From JACKIC01 sp964392305 (GTDB lineage Bacteria; Planctomycetota; UBA1135; UBA2386): a DNA stretch of 64,000 nt. The position numbers were made by a program, and so were the translations under genes. The stretch is from positions 14,620 through 78,619 of the forward strand of contig CAYMPV010000029.1 of the NCBI GenBank assembly GCA_964392305.1, in the 5' to 3' direction. Shown here piece after piece: positions 8,685-17,086 of this stretch (positions are counted from its first letter, which is position 1; every line of letters starts with the position of its first letter). The notes under the pieces are model-generated. The model saw only the letters and a program-made list of their open reading frames with translations, was not told the origin of the DNA and did not search any database.

Positions 8685-9453
8685 GCGCGTCGTCGCCGAA
8701 CAGTTCGGCGAACCACCACAGATCGCCGCCGCGCAGCAAGCGGTCGCGCCCGCGCGGCGCGGCGGCGGCCAGCGCTGCCGGCGGTTCCCCGCCGATCGCG
8801 ACCGCGGGCAGTCCCGTGCGGCGCACGAGGTCGCCCTCGCCGAGCAGGTGCGCCTGACCGACGACGACGACGATCAGCGCCTGGGGGTGCTGCGCGGCCA
8901 GTTCACGCACGTGTTCCGCCATCGCCGCGTCGCGCTGCGGCAACGGTGGCCGCGGCGTCGGTTCGAGAGCCACGAGGCGCCAGTCGTGGCGGCGCGCGGT
9001 CGCACACAGGCTGCGGTAGTACCACGGATCGAGTTCGCGGTCGTCGAGCCACGAACCGGGCCAACGTTGCCGGATGCGATCGGCCAGTTCCTGCAGCGTC
9101 AGCCGGTCGTCGAGGAACGCGTCGACGTCGGGTTGGTCCTGCACGCCGAGCGCCTCGAGCACCAGCACCACGCGCCGCGGCGAGCGCGCGAGGCGTTCGA
9201 GCAGCGCCGCGTGCAGCGCGTGCAGGCGGCTGCTGCGATGGTGGTCGCCGAGCCACAGCACGCGCGCGGCCTTCACGGCAGCGAGCAGTTGATCGTGGCT
9301 GCACTCCCCGTCGACGCGGTCGCCGACGGCTTCGTCGAAGGCGCGACGGTAGTTCGCCAGGGCCTCGGGCACCGGCTGTTGCCAGACGAATTCCGCCGGG
9401 GAACAGGACGCCGCGAGCAGCAGCCACGGCATGATGTTCGGTCGCGATGTCAT
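8677..9453 (-). CDS. ChaN-like (DUF399) lipoprotein
   Basis: A 258-residue protein from ATG 9453, or 251 residues from ATG 9432. Both starts give a short hydrophobic segment ending at Cys in LLLAASCS, a probable lipoprotein signal. The body matches the ChaN/DUF399 family: ARVLWLGDHHRSSRLHALHAALLERL near the N-terminus, VVLVLEALGVQDQ, and VVVVGQAHLLGEGDLVRR near the C-terminus. ChaN in Campylobacter is a haem-binding, iron-regulated lipoprotein; many relatives have unknown roles. Its start region is divergent from, and nearly abuts, elbB, so the two may share a promoter region. Confidence 0.8.
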   Translation of the reverse strand: MTSRPNIMPWLLLAASCSPAEFVWQQPVPEALANYRRAFDEAVGDRVDGECSHDQLLAAVKAARVLWLGDHHRSSRLHALHAALLERLARSPRRVVLVLEALGVQDQPDVDAFLDDRLTLQELADRIRQRWPGSWLDDRELDPWYYRSLCATARRHDWRLVALEPTPRPPLPQRDAAMAEHVRELAAQHPQALIVVVVGQAHLLGEGDLVRRTGLPAVAIGGEPPAALAAAAPRGRDRLLRGGDLWWFAELFGDDALR

Positions 9454-9469
9454 GAACGAGGCCAGGAGT

Positions 9470-10141
9470 ATGAACAAGCGAGTCGGCGTGATCTTGTCCG
9501 GATGCGGTTTCCTCGACGGTTCGGAGGTGCACGAGTCGGTGCTGACCCTGATGCATCTCGACCGCCACGGTGTCGAGATCGTTTGCACGGCCCCTGACGG
9601 TCACCAGCACGACGTGGTCGATCACGTTGCCAAGAAGCCCATCGAGGGGGCCACGCGCGCGATGCTGAGCGAGGCCGCGCGCATCGCCCGCGGCCGGATC
9701 ACGCCGCTGAGCAAGATCGATCCGGAAACCCTGGACGCCGTGGTGATGCCCGGCGGTTTCGGCGCGGCCAAGAGCCTGTCGAACTTCGCGGTGCGCGGCG
9801 CGGCAGGTTCGGCCAACCCCGAGGTGGCGCGGTTGCTGGTCACGATGCACGCGGCCGGCAAGCCGATCGGTGCGATCTGCATCGCCCCGGCGGTGGTGGC
9901 CCTGGTGCTGGGCAAGGAACACCCCAAGCTGACCATCGGCAACGACGCGGGCACCGCCAAGGCGCTCGAACAGCTCGGCGCCGCGCACGTCGACTGCGCC
10001 GTCACCGATTGCGTGATCGACGCCGACCGACGGATCGTCAGCACACCCGCCTACATGTACGACGCGCGGGTGCACGAGGTCGCCCAGGGCATCGGCAAAC
10101 TCGTCGACGCCGTCGTGGCGATGATGGGAGCGACTCCGTGA
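9470..10141 (+). CDS. elbB: ElbB glyoxalase / DJ-1-PfpI family protein
   Basis: A 223-residue protein from ATG 9470 (an AGGAG lies just upstream; ATGs at 9431 and 9452 give unconserved extensions). The sequence follows E. coli ElbB closely: GVILSGCGFLDGSEVHESVLTL at the N-terminus, VVMPGGFGAAKSLSNFA, the nucleophile region GAICIAPAVV, LTIGND, and the end region TPAYMYDARVHEVAQGIGKLV. ElbB has glyoxalase activity and was linked to isoprenoid synthesis. The TGA overlaps the GTG start of the next gene (GTGA). Confidence 0.92.
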   Translation: MNKRVGVILSGCGFLDGSEVHESVLTLMHLDRHGVEIVCTAPDGHQHDVVDHVAKKPIEGATRAMLSEAARIARGRITPLSKIDPETLDAVVMPGGFGAAKSLSNFAVRGAAGSANPEVARLLVTMHAAGKPIGAICIAPAVVALVLGKEHPKLTIGNDAGTAKALEQLGAAHVDCAVTDCVIDADRRIVSTPAYMYDARVHEVAQGIGKLVDAVVAMMGATP

Positions 10142-10947
10142 AGCGGGCCGTCCCGGCCAAGGGCTCACTGCACGACAAGTCACTGCGCGGCAAGAAGGCT
10201 CTGGTGACCGGCGGCGGCACGGGCATCGGCGCGGGCATCGCCCTGGCCCTGGCCGAGGCGGGCGCCGACGTGGCGGTGCTCGGTCGGCGGCGCGCGCCGC
10301 TGCAGAAGACGGTGACCGCGATCGGCAAGCTGCGCCGCAAGGCCGTCGCCGTCACCGCCGACGTCACCGACCGCGACGCCGTGGCTCGCGCCGTCGCACG
10401 CGCCGCCAAGGCGCTCGGCGGCCTCGACATTCTCGTCAACAACGCCGGCGTCGGCGGCCCGAACGGCAACGGCGTACCGGGCCCCGACCGCTGGGATCAG
10501 ATCGTGCGCACCAACCTCGACGGCGTCTACTTCGCCACCGCGGCGGCGCTCGCGCACGTTCCCGACGGCGGCCGCATCGTCAACATCAGCTCCGTGCTCG
10601 GCCGCTTCGGCGTGCCCGGCTACACGGCCTACTGCGCCAGCAAGCACGGCGTGGTCGGGTTCGGCAAGGCGCTCGCGCTCGAACTGGCGCCGCGCGAGAT
10701 CACCGTCAACACGATCTGTCCCGGCTGGGTCGACACCGAGATGGCGCACGCGGGGCTGCAGCTGATGGCCGACGGCATGGGCGTGTCGTTCGACGAGGCG
10801 ATGAAGACCGCGATGGCGGCGGTGCCGCTCGGTCGCATCCTGCAGCCCGACGAGATCGGCGGTCTCGTCGTGTGGTTGTGTTCGCCCGCAGCGCGCGGCA
10901 TGACCGGGCAGGCGATCAGCCACTGCGGCGGTCAGGTCATGTGGTGA
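10138..10947 (+). CDS. SDR family oxidoreductase
   Basis: A 269-residue classical short-chain dehydrogenase/reductase starting at GTG 10138, coupled to elbB by a four-base overlap. Cofactor motif TGGGTGIGAGI, structural NNAG (LVNNAGVGG), catalytic Ser in INISSVLG and the catalytic pair YCASK are all present. They are followed by the PGWVDTEM loop and a C-terminus of the 3-ketoacyl-ACP reductase/glucose dehydrogenase kind. The substrate is unknown. The R-R-R after the second strand (LGRRRAP) suggests NADP(H) preference. Confidence 0.88.
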   Translation: MKRAVPAKGSLHDKSLRGKKALVTGGGTGIGAGIALALAEAGADVAVLGRRRAPLQKTVTAIGKLRRKAVAVTADVTDRDAVARAVARAAKALGGLDILVNNAGVGGPNGNGVPGPDRWDQIVRTNLDGVYFATAAALAHVPDGGRIVNISSVLGRFGVPGYTAYCASKHGVVGFGKALALELAPREITVNTICPGWVDTEMAHAGLQLMADGMGVSFDEAMKTAMAAVPLGRILQPDEIGGLVVWLCSPAARGMTGQAISHCGGQVMW

Positions 10948-11032
10948 GGGTGGTCGGCGCGGCGGCAGCGAGGCGCATGCGCGCCGATGTAGTGGTCTCC
11001 GCGTCCTGCGCGACCGGCCGGCACTCTCGCCG

Positions 11033-12667
11033 CTACCGGTATCGAAGTGTGTGCTCACCATGGTCGACCGCCTCGGTGGCCGGCTGACCGTCGACAAGCA
11101 CCTGCACCGTGGCCGTGCGCCATGCTTCGAGCGTGACGAGCGTTGCGCCGACCAGCAGCAGCGTGCGCGGTCTCGGCAGACGCGAGCAACACGCGGCCAG
11201 CCCGATCGCGACGAACGGCACGAGCAGCGCGCCTTGGCGCGCGTAGCCGAAGAACGCGGCGATCACGACGACCTTGGTCGACGCGATCACCAGCCACGGC
11301 CACAGCCACGGCTGCCGGCGCAGGCGCCACAGGCCGAACGCGGCGGCGGCGAAGACGAGCGCGCGCCAGACCTGTGGCCACCAGCCCGTGGCGACGACCA
11401 TGTCCACGGGTCGGCGTTCGCCCGACAGGCCGATCGGCAGGTTGTAGCCACCGAGACCCGGCAGCGCGCCGGCGGCCGCGTGGTGCAGCTTCTTCGCGAT
11501 CCGGCCGGCGCCGCCGAGCGGGTCGGCGCCGAGTTCGTGCAGGCCGAGCGCGTAGCCGTGTTCGAGGGCGTGCAGGTGCGGCGGATAGCTCAATGCGAGC
11601 TGGCCGCCGCGCGGCAGCACGTTGCGCAGGCCCGGTGGGTATCGTTCGTCGCCGCCGATGAGCGGCGGCGGACGGTCGAGCGCGGCGTTCGAGAAGCCGC
11701 CGGCCGCTTCGGGCGTGTTGGCGAGGAAGAAGTTGAGGCCGCCGTAGAGGCAGACGAACGGCGTGGGCAGCGGCTGTGGCCAGCAGCCGTAGGCCTGCAC
11801 GACGACGTCGAGATCCTCTGCGGTGACCTCGCGCGCGCCGCGCACGCGCATCGTGTCCTGCACGAAACCGAACACGGGACCTTGCTGGAACGCGGGCAAG
11901 GTGTGCAGTCGCGCCAGCGCGTCGGCGGTCCACGGCAGACCGCCCGGTGTCGCCCGGCCGGCGGGCGGCAGCTGCGGGGCGCCCGCGGTGTTGTAGTCGG
12001 CGACGAGGGCCGCGGCGCGCAGCTGCCAGGGCAGCAGCGCGACGAGCGCGGCGCCGAGCGCGAGCGAGAGGCTGCGGGTCCGTCGCGGCGCGCGCTGCAG
12101 CGCCAGCACCAAGAGCAGCGCCGCGAACGTCAGCGTGTGTTCGGCGCGCAGCAGCACCATGGCCGCGTGCAGCAGGCCCCAGCGCAGGGCCGCGGCCGCG
12201 GTGGGGGATGTGCGCAGGCGTTCCTGGTCGAACAGCGAGAGCAACAGCAGCACGAGGTACGGCAGCTCGGAGTGCAGGCCGCTGCCCAGCAGCAAGAGCG
12301 GGGTCGCGGCGGCGCAGAGCCCGCCGGCGAGCGCGGCGCGTTGTTCAACCTGGTGGTGGCGCAGCAGCAGGAACATCAGCGGCGCGATCGTCGCGCCGAG
12401 CACGGCGAACAACAGGCGCAGACGCCACGCGGTCGCCGGGTCGCCGTTCCACAAGCTCGACACCAGCCAGTGCATGCCGGGCGGGCGCAGCGGCAGTCGC
12501 AGCAGTTCGTCGGGAACGCCGTGAGCTTGCTTGGCCGCGAGCTCTTGCCACAGAGGCGCATCGCCCTGGAAGGCGACGTCCCACGCCGGTGTCGACGCGG
12601 CGCCGCCGAGCCAGAAGCACAGCCGCAGGGCGAGCCCGAACAGCAGCAGGACCAGGGCCGTGCGCAC
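11033..12667 (-). CDS. Multi-spanning membrane protein, GT-C (GT39-like) glycosyltransferase fold
   Basis: A 544-residue integral membrane protein starting at GTG 12667. About ten hydrophobic segments are visible. An early extracytoplasmic loop follows TM1 (residues 25-60), and a long soluble loop of about 150 residues lies mid-protein (residues 215-390). This layout is that of GT-C glycosyltransferases such as PMT/ArnT relatives, which use polyprenyl-phosphate sugars on the outer face of the membrane. The first loop contains TPAWDVAFQGD, where an acidic catalytic residue would sit. Assignment is by topology only; no close family was recognised. Confidence 0.6.
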   Translation of the reverse strand: MRTALVLLLFGLALRLCFWLGGAASTPAWDVAFQGDAPLWQELAAKQAHGVPDELLRLPLRPPGMHWLVSSLWNGDPATAWRLRLLFAVLGATIAPLMFLLLRHHQVEQRAALAGGLCAAATPLLLLGSGLHSELPYLVLLLLSLFDQERLRTSPTAAAALRWGLLHAAMVLLRAEHTLTFAALLLVLALQRAPRRTRSLSLALGAALVALLPWQLRAAALVADYNTAGAPQLPPAGRATPGGLPWTADALARLHTLPAFQQGPVFGFVQDTMRVRGAREVTAEDLDVVVQAYGCWPQPLPTPFVCLYGGLNFFLANTPEAAGGFSNAALDRPPPLIGGDERYPPGLRNVLPRGGQLALSYPPHLHALEHGYALGLHELGADPLGGAGRIAKKLHHAAAGALPGLGGYNLPIGLSGERRPVDMVVATGWWPQVWRALVFAAAAFGLWRLRRQPWLWPWLVIASTKVVVIAAFFGYARQGALLVPFVAIGLAACCSRLPRPRTLLLVGATLVTLEAWRTATVQVLVDGQPATEAVDHGEHTLRYR

Positions 12668-12686
12668 GCGCGCACCATAACGAAGC

Positions 12687-12717
12687 GGGGCAGCCGGGCC
12701 AAAGGCGCGGCTGCCCC
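12687..12717 (-). terminator. Hairpin terminator-like structure after the secreted protease gene
   Basis: An inverted repeat with 10-bp perfect arms (GGGGCAGCCG at 12687-12696 and CGGCTGCCCC at 12708-12717) and an 11-base loop. It lies in the 81-base gap between the protease stop (12749) and the next minus-strand gene. No strong T-run follows, so termination may be inefficient or the structure may act as a 3'-end stabiliser. Confidence 0.55.
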
Positions 12718-12748
12718 ACGGGTGGCACTGCGAGGCCGTGTCAGGCGA

Positions 12749-15700
12749 TCACGGCGTCTGCGTGAACAGGTTGAACCACTGGTTCGACGTGATCAGGTTG
12801 GTGTAGGTCGCGTCGAACGTGACCACCTGGCTGTACCAGGTCAGGCCCACCGCGGTGCTGATCAGCGGCGCGCCGAACGACGCGGCGTAGTCACCGGTGG
12901 CGTTGCTGACGTCACCGAGCACGAAGTAGTTGCCGCCGACGAACACGGGCGGAACGTTCGGGATCAGCGTCGGGCCGATCGCGTCGCCGATCGCGAGCGC
13001 GAAGATCGTCGTCGGACCCGGGGTGTGGATCGCGATGTTGATCGGCGTGCTCTGTGCAGCCTGCTCGGGCAGCATCGTCAGGGTCGCGTCGAGCGGCGGC
13101 GTGAAGCGCGTGCCGAGTTCGACATCGTCGATGTTCCAGCCGCCCAGCTGCAATCCGGCGTCGCTCTTGAGGCGCCACTCGATCTGCACCGCGGGGTTGT
13201 TGTCGGCCATCGGGATCGCGTACTCGACCGACTGCCACGAGGTGTCGACGAGGTGGCCGGATTGCGGGTTCTGCCAGACCTGGATGCCGTTCACGAACAG
13301 CGTCGCCTGATCGTACGCGCCCTCCTCGACGGTCAGCCAGCGCCGAAAGCGCAGGGTCATGCCGAAGCGGCCCGAGCAGTTGACCACCGGCGAGCGCAGG
13401 TAGTTCTCGACGTTGGCGGCGTAGGCGCCGTTCCAGTTTGTAGTGCCGATCGTGTTGCCGAGGTCGTTGCCGTAGACGTTCGTGCCCGAGTAGGCGGTCT
13501 GCGGGTCGGCCCAGAAGACGCTCGAACTGGTGCCCGAGCGGCCCGCCGGATCCCCGACCTGCCAGTCGTTCTGGGCCAGCACCTGCGCGTTGGTCCAGCC
13601 CGACAGGGCGCCGTCGAAGTTCTCGAGCCAGAAGCCCGTGAACGGTCCGGTCGGGGGCACACTGACGATGTAGGAGTTCTCGCCGGTCTCGGGCAGGCGC
13701 ACGGTGACGTTGCTGCTGTGCACGGCCTCGATGTGGTAGCTGACGGAGCCGCTCATGACCGCGGGCAGCACGGCCTCGTAACCGTTGGTGAAGCCGTTCG
13801 GCTTCATGTTGCGCACCTGCGCACCGCTGCCGGCGTTGTAGTGCAAGCGCACCGCGGTAATGGTGCCGCCGGAGGTCGGCGCCACGGTCGCCGCGACCTT
13901 GCGGGGCACGAGGCGGGCCGCCGTGTTGCCGAGCGGCGTGTGCGCGATCGACGCGACCTGGATCTGCGGGTACGGGATGCCCTTGATCACAGCCGCCGCG
14001 CTGAGTTCGGCGTAGTGCGGTACGCCGTTGAGCAGGTTGCCGTCGTTGTCGTCGGCGATGAACACCTCACGCACCGCGTCGACGCGCGTCGTGGCGTCGG
14101 CGACGATCGAGCCGACGACGATGTCGTCGGAGACGGCGATGGCCTGGGTCGTGCCGAGCGAGGTGCGCAACTGCTGCCGCAGCTGCCAGGCAAAACCCAT
14201 CCACACCTGACCCGCCGCGTGCGGCGACGTGCTCGAGTACGGATAGACGCGCGTGTTGTCACCGCGGCGCAGCGCGACGCCGGCCGACTGGAAGCCGCTG
14301 CCGAGCAGCGGGCTGTCGACGAGATACATGCCGAGGATGTCGCCCCAGCCTTCGCTCACACCTTCAGCGTTGCTGTTGGCGATGCCGCCGTAGCGATCGT
14401 CGAGGCCGTGGCCCCACTCGTGGGCGATGACGGTCGAGAACGCCGTATTCGCGCAGCCGCCGCCGGCGTTGTAGAAGTTGATCGAGTTGCCGGTGTAGTA
14501 GGCGTTGCAAGTCGAGGCGATGTTGACCGTCGGCCGCACCGTGCTCGCGGTGTTGAGCTGGGAGCTGTTGCCCAGGATCGTGCGGCACCACTCGTTGACG
14601 CGGTCGGTCCAGTAGTGCGTGGCGGCGTGCGCGGCTTCGTTCGTGCTCGCGGCGGCCGTCGACAACTGCAGCGTCGCGGCCACACCCGGCGTCACGGTGA
14701 CGTTGCCGGTCGGCGAGTTGGCGCCCGCGATCGGTTGGTAATGGCTGCCGTCGAACTGGCTGAACGAGATCGTGACCGGCGCGTTGATGTCGATCGTGAT
14801 CTGGCCGTTCTGGTCGGTCGTGTAGGTGCCGAGGCCGGGCACGTTGAGCACCACGCCCTGCAAGGCCGTGTTCACGAGCGCGCTGTAGGCGTCGTCGCCC
14901 GAACGCGTCCAGCACATCAGCGTGACCGTCGTCGGCACCGGCGCGGCGAGCGGGGCCGGTCCCACACGCTCGGTGCGGGCGAGACCGTGGTGGGCGTTGT
15001 TGCACTCGGCGTAACCGCACTCGTGCTTGTCGCTCACGTAGTGCAGCAGGGCGCCGGTCTGGGCGTCGACGTAGTGGCGACCGATGGGGCCCTGGCCCTC
15101 GCGGTCGACGTTGCTGACCGGCACTTCCCAGGCCAGGAAGAACGGTGCGCTCTCGCCGGCCTCGATGTCGCCCCAGATCACCAGGCGCGGCTGCCGCGCG
15201 TCACCGGGCTGCGCGACGCCGGTCGGCGTGCCCGCTGCGTTCCAGGCGATCGCCACGGCGACCTGCTCGGCGACGGCGGGCTGGGTGTTGAAGTTGGCCG
15301 GGATCGGCCAGGCGCGGCTGCCCAGCATCGCGATCACCCCGCTCATGTTGATGCGCACGTCGGCGCGGCCCTCGATCACGGGCAGGCCGTTGAAGAACTG
15401 GTCGAACGTGAACGACCAGGTGCGGCCCATGCGCGCGCCGATCACTTCGCGGAACTCCGAGGTCCCCAGACCCAGCATCGCGCGGTGTGTCTGCAGTGCC
15501 GCCAGCGCGTGGCGGCGTGCCTCGACCAGCGTGTTCTCGCGCCAGTCGACGAGGCGCAGGCCGGTGCCGTAGATGGCGCTCGGCGTCACCGTTGCCGGGT
15601 GCCACTGCGCGATCCAGCGACCGCCTTCCGCCTCTTGTGCGGTGACGAAGTCGCGGAAGGCCGACTTCGTGGTCGTGGCCTTCGCTGGCGCCTGCTGCGC

Positions 15701-15802
15701 TGCGTCTTGCCGCGACCCGCCGGCTGGTTCCTGCTGTGCGGTGGTGAAAAAGGCGAGAGAGGTAACGGCGAGCGAGAAGCTCGCGAGGGCGAACGAACGC
15801 AT
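12749..15802 (-). CDS. Large secreted zinc metalloprotease (HEWGH gluzincin, fungalysin/thermolysin-like)
   Basis: A 1017-residue protein from ATG 15802, which begins a clear signal peptide ending T-T-A-Q-Q. Residues about 60-330 resemble an FTP/PepSY-type propeptide (FNGLPVIEGRADVRIN, HYVDAQTGALLHY). The catalytic domain carries VIAHEWGHGLDD (HExxH), with a downstream SEGWGDILGMYL that supplies the third Glu ligand as in gluzincins. Further C-terminal are a fibronectin-like region, a jelly-roll module (WLENFDGALSGW to WRLKSDAGLQLGGWNIDD) and a final beta domain like those of neighbouring secreted proteins. It probably digests extracellular or cell-surface protein. Confidence 0.85.
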   Translation of the reverse strand: MRSFALASFSLAVTSLAFFTTAQQEPAGGSRQDAAQQAPAKATTTKSAFRDFVTAQEAEGGRWIAQWHPATVTPSAIYGTGLRLVDWRENTLVEARRHALAALQTHRAMLGLGTSEFREVIGARMGRTWSFTFDQFFNGLPVIEGRADVRINMSGVIAMLGSRAWPIPANFNTQPAVAEQVAVAIAWNAAGTPTGVAQPGDARQPRLVIWGDIEAGESAPFFLAWEVPVSNVDREGQGPIGRHYVDAQTGALLHYVSDKHECGYAECNNAHHGLARTERVGPAPLAAPVPTTVTLMCWTRSGDDAYSALVNTALQGVVLNVPGLGTYTTDQNGQITIDINAPVTISFSQFDGSHYQPIAGANSPTGNVTVTPGVAATLQLSTAAASTNEAAHAATHYWTDRVNEWCRTILGNSSQLNTASTVRPTVNIASTCNAYYTGNSINFYNAGGGCANTAFSTVIAHEWGHGLDDRYGGIANSNAEGVSEGWGDILGMYLVDSPLLGSGFQSAGVALRRGDNTRVYPYSSTSPHAAGQVWMGFAWQLRQQLRTSLGTTQAIAVSDDIVVGSIVADATTRVDAVREVFIADDNDGNLLNGVPHYAELSAAAVIKGIPYPQIQVASIAHTPLGNTAARLVPRKVAATVAPTSGGTITAVRLHYNAGSGAQVRNMKPNGFTNGYEAVLPAVMSGSVSYHIEAVHSSNVTVRLPETGENSYIVSVPPTGPFTGFWLENFDGALSGWTNAQVLAQNDWQVGDPAGRSGTSSSVFWADPQTAYSGTNVYGNDLGNTIGTTNWNGAYAANVENYLRSPVVNCSGRFGMTLRFRRWLTVEEGAYDQATLFVNGIQVWQNPQSGHLVDTSWQSVEYAIPMADNNPAVQIEWRLKSDAGLQLGGWNIDDVELGTRFTPPLDATLTMLPEQAAQSTPINIAIHTPGPTTIFALAIGDAIGPTLIPNVPPVFVGGNYFVLGDVSNATGDYAASFGAPLISTAVGLTWYSQVVTFDATYTNLITSNQWFNLFTQTP

Positions 15803-16051
15803 GAGGGGTTGCCTTTCGGGGACTGGCGGAACGGCGCCGTGGGGAGCGGCGCACCGGTCCGGACGCAGGTCCATTCCGGAGGGCAGGCCAGGGAAGTATT
15901 GGGTGATTCGACGCACTGTCAACTGCTCGGTGTTCCCCGCGGTCCCGATTAGAGGCCGGCGCGGACTGCATCCGTCCAGGCGTAAGCACTGTGGCTGCAG
16001 CGGTTGGAGTGCGGCTCAACACCGAAGGCGCGGTTTGCCGACAAACTGCCC

Positions 16052-17086
16052 ATGAGGTCGGACCTTCGCGTCGTCGTCGTCGTGCCGAGCATCCGCCAGG
16101 AGCATCTCGAACAGTTCCTCGCGGCCTGGCGGCATGAGTTCGCGGCGGCGACCGTGCTGGTCGTCGAGGATCACGCCGAGCGTGAGTTCGACCTGCGCCA
16201 CCACGACAACGTCGTGCACCTGTGCTGGCAGGACATCGACCGCGAGATGGGTGAGGCGTCCTGGATCGTGCCGCGCATGACCGACTGCGTGCGCAGCTAC
16301 GGCTATCTGCGAGCCTGGCGCATGTTGCCCGACATGATCGTGACGCTCGACGACGATTGCCTGCCGGGGCCCGAGGGCGCCGACGGATTCCTGATGCGTC
16401 ATTGGCAACGGTTGCAGGCCGGCGGCACCGACAATGCCTGGGTGTCGACCATCGGCGGCACGGTGCCGCGCGGCGTGCCCTACTACGCCCAGCAGCGGCA
16501 ACGTCGCTGTGTGGTCAACCACGGGCTGTGGACCAACGTGCCCGACTACGACGCCGCGACGCAGTTGCTGCAGGCGCGCACGCCGACGCCGAGCACGATG
16601 ATCGACCAGACGATCCCGGTCGGCAGCTACTTCCCGATGTGCGGCATGAACCTCGCCTTCCGCCCCGAGGTGGTGCCGGCGCTGTACTTCCTGCTGATGG
16701 GGCGCAGCCACCCCGTGGATCGCTTCGGCGACATCTGGTGCGGCCTGTTCGTCAAACGCATCTGCGATCACCTGGGGCTCGCCGTCAACAGCGGCGGCCC
16801 GGCGATCGAACACCAACGCGCCTCGAACGTGTTCGCGAACCTGCGTAAGGAAGCGCCGGGCATGGAGTGGAACGAGACCCTGTGGCGCTGCATCGACGAC
16901 GCGCGATTGACCGAGACCACGTTCGTGGGCTGCTATCGGCAACTGGCCGCAGCGATCGCCACTCACGGCGGCGACTACTTCGCCCGCCTGTCGGTGGCGA
17001 TGCAGCTGTGGGCCGACCAGTTCGGTCCCGTGTTGCAGCCGCAGCCGCGCCCGGTGGGCAGTGTCCCGGCCACGGTCTGCGTATGA
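16052..17086 (+). CDS. GT75 reversibly glycosylated polypeptide / UDP-arabinopyranose mutase-like protein
   Basis: A 344-residue protein from ATG 16052. It strongly resembles plant reversibly glycosylated polypeptides. An IVTLDDDCLPG motif matches the DDD metal/nucleotide site. NHGLWTNVPDYDAATQL, TIPVGSYFPMCGMNLAF, ALYFLLMGRS, DIWCGLFVKRICDHLGL and RASNVFANLRKEAPGM are recognisable family segments in the plant order. The RGxP arginine upstream of HGLW is also retained (PRGVPYY). Plant enzymes interconvert UDP-arabinopyranose and UDP-arabinofuranose and self-glycosylate. Here it may supply a furanose sugar or act as a transferase. The stop overlaps the start of the giant glycosyltransferase gene (ATGA). 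Confidence 0.85.
   Translation: MRSDLRVVVVVPSIRQEHLEQFLAAWRHEFAAATVLVVEDHAEREFDLRHHDNVVHLCWQDIDREMGEASWIVPRMTDCVRSYGYLRAWRMLPDMIVTLDDDCLPGPEGADGFLMRHWQRLQAGGTDNAWVSTIGGTVPRGVPYYAQQRQRRCVVNHGLWTNVPDYDAATQLLQARTPTPSTMIDQTIPVGSYFPMCGMNLAFRPEVVPALYFLLMGRSHPVDRFGDIWCGLFVKRICDHLGLAVNSGGPAIEHQRASNVFANLRKEAPGMEWNETLWRCIDDARLTETTFVGCYRQLAAAIATHGGDYFARLSVAMQLWADQFGPVLQPQPRPVGSVPATVCV

Noticed and set aside
11051..15952. A 1633-codon open frame on the plus strand
   Set aside because: It runs antisense to the GT-C protein and the HEWGH protease, is composed of Arg/Gly/Ala/Val repeats and matches no family; both minus-strand genes have signal peptides or motifs. It is a GC-rich shadow.
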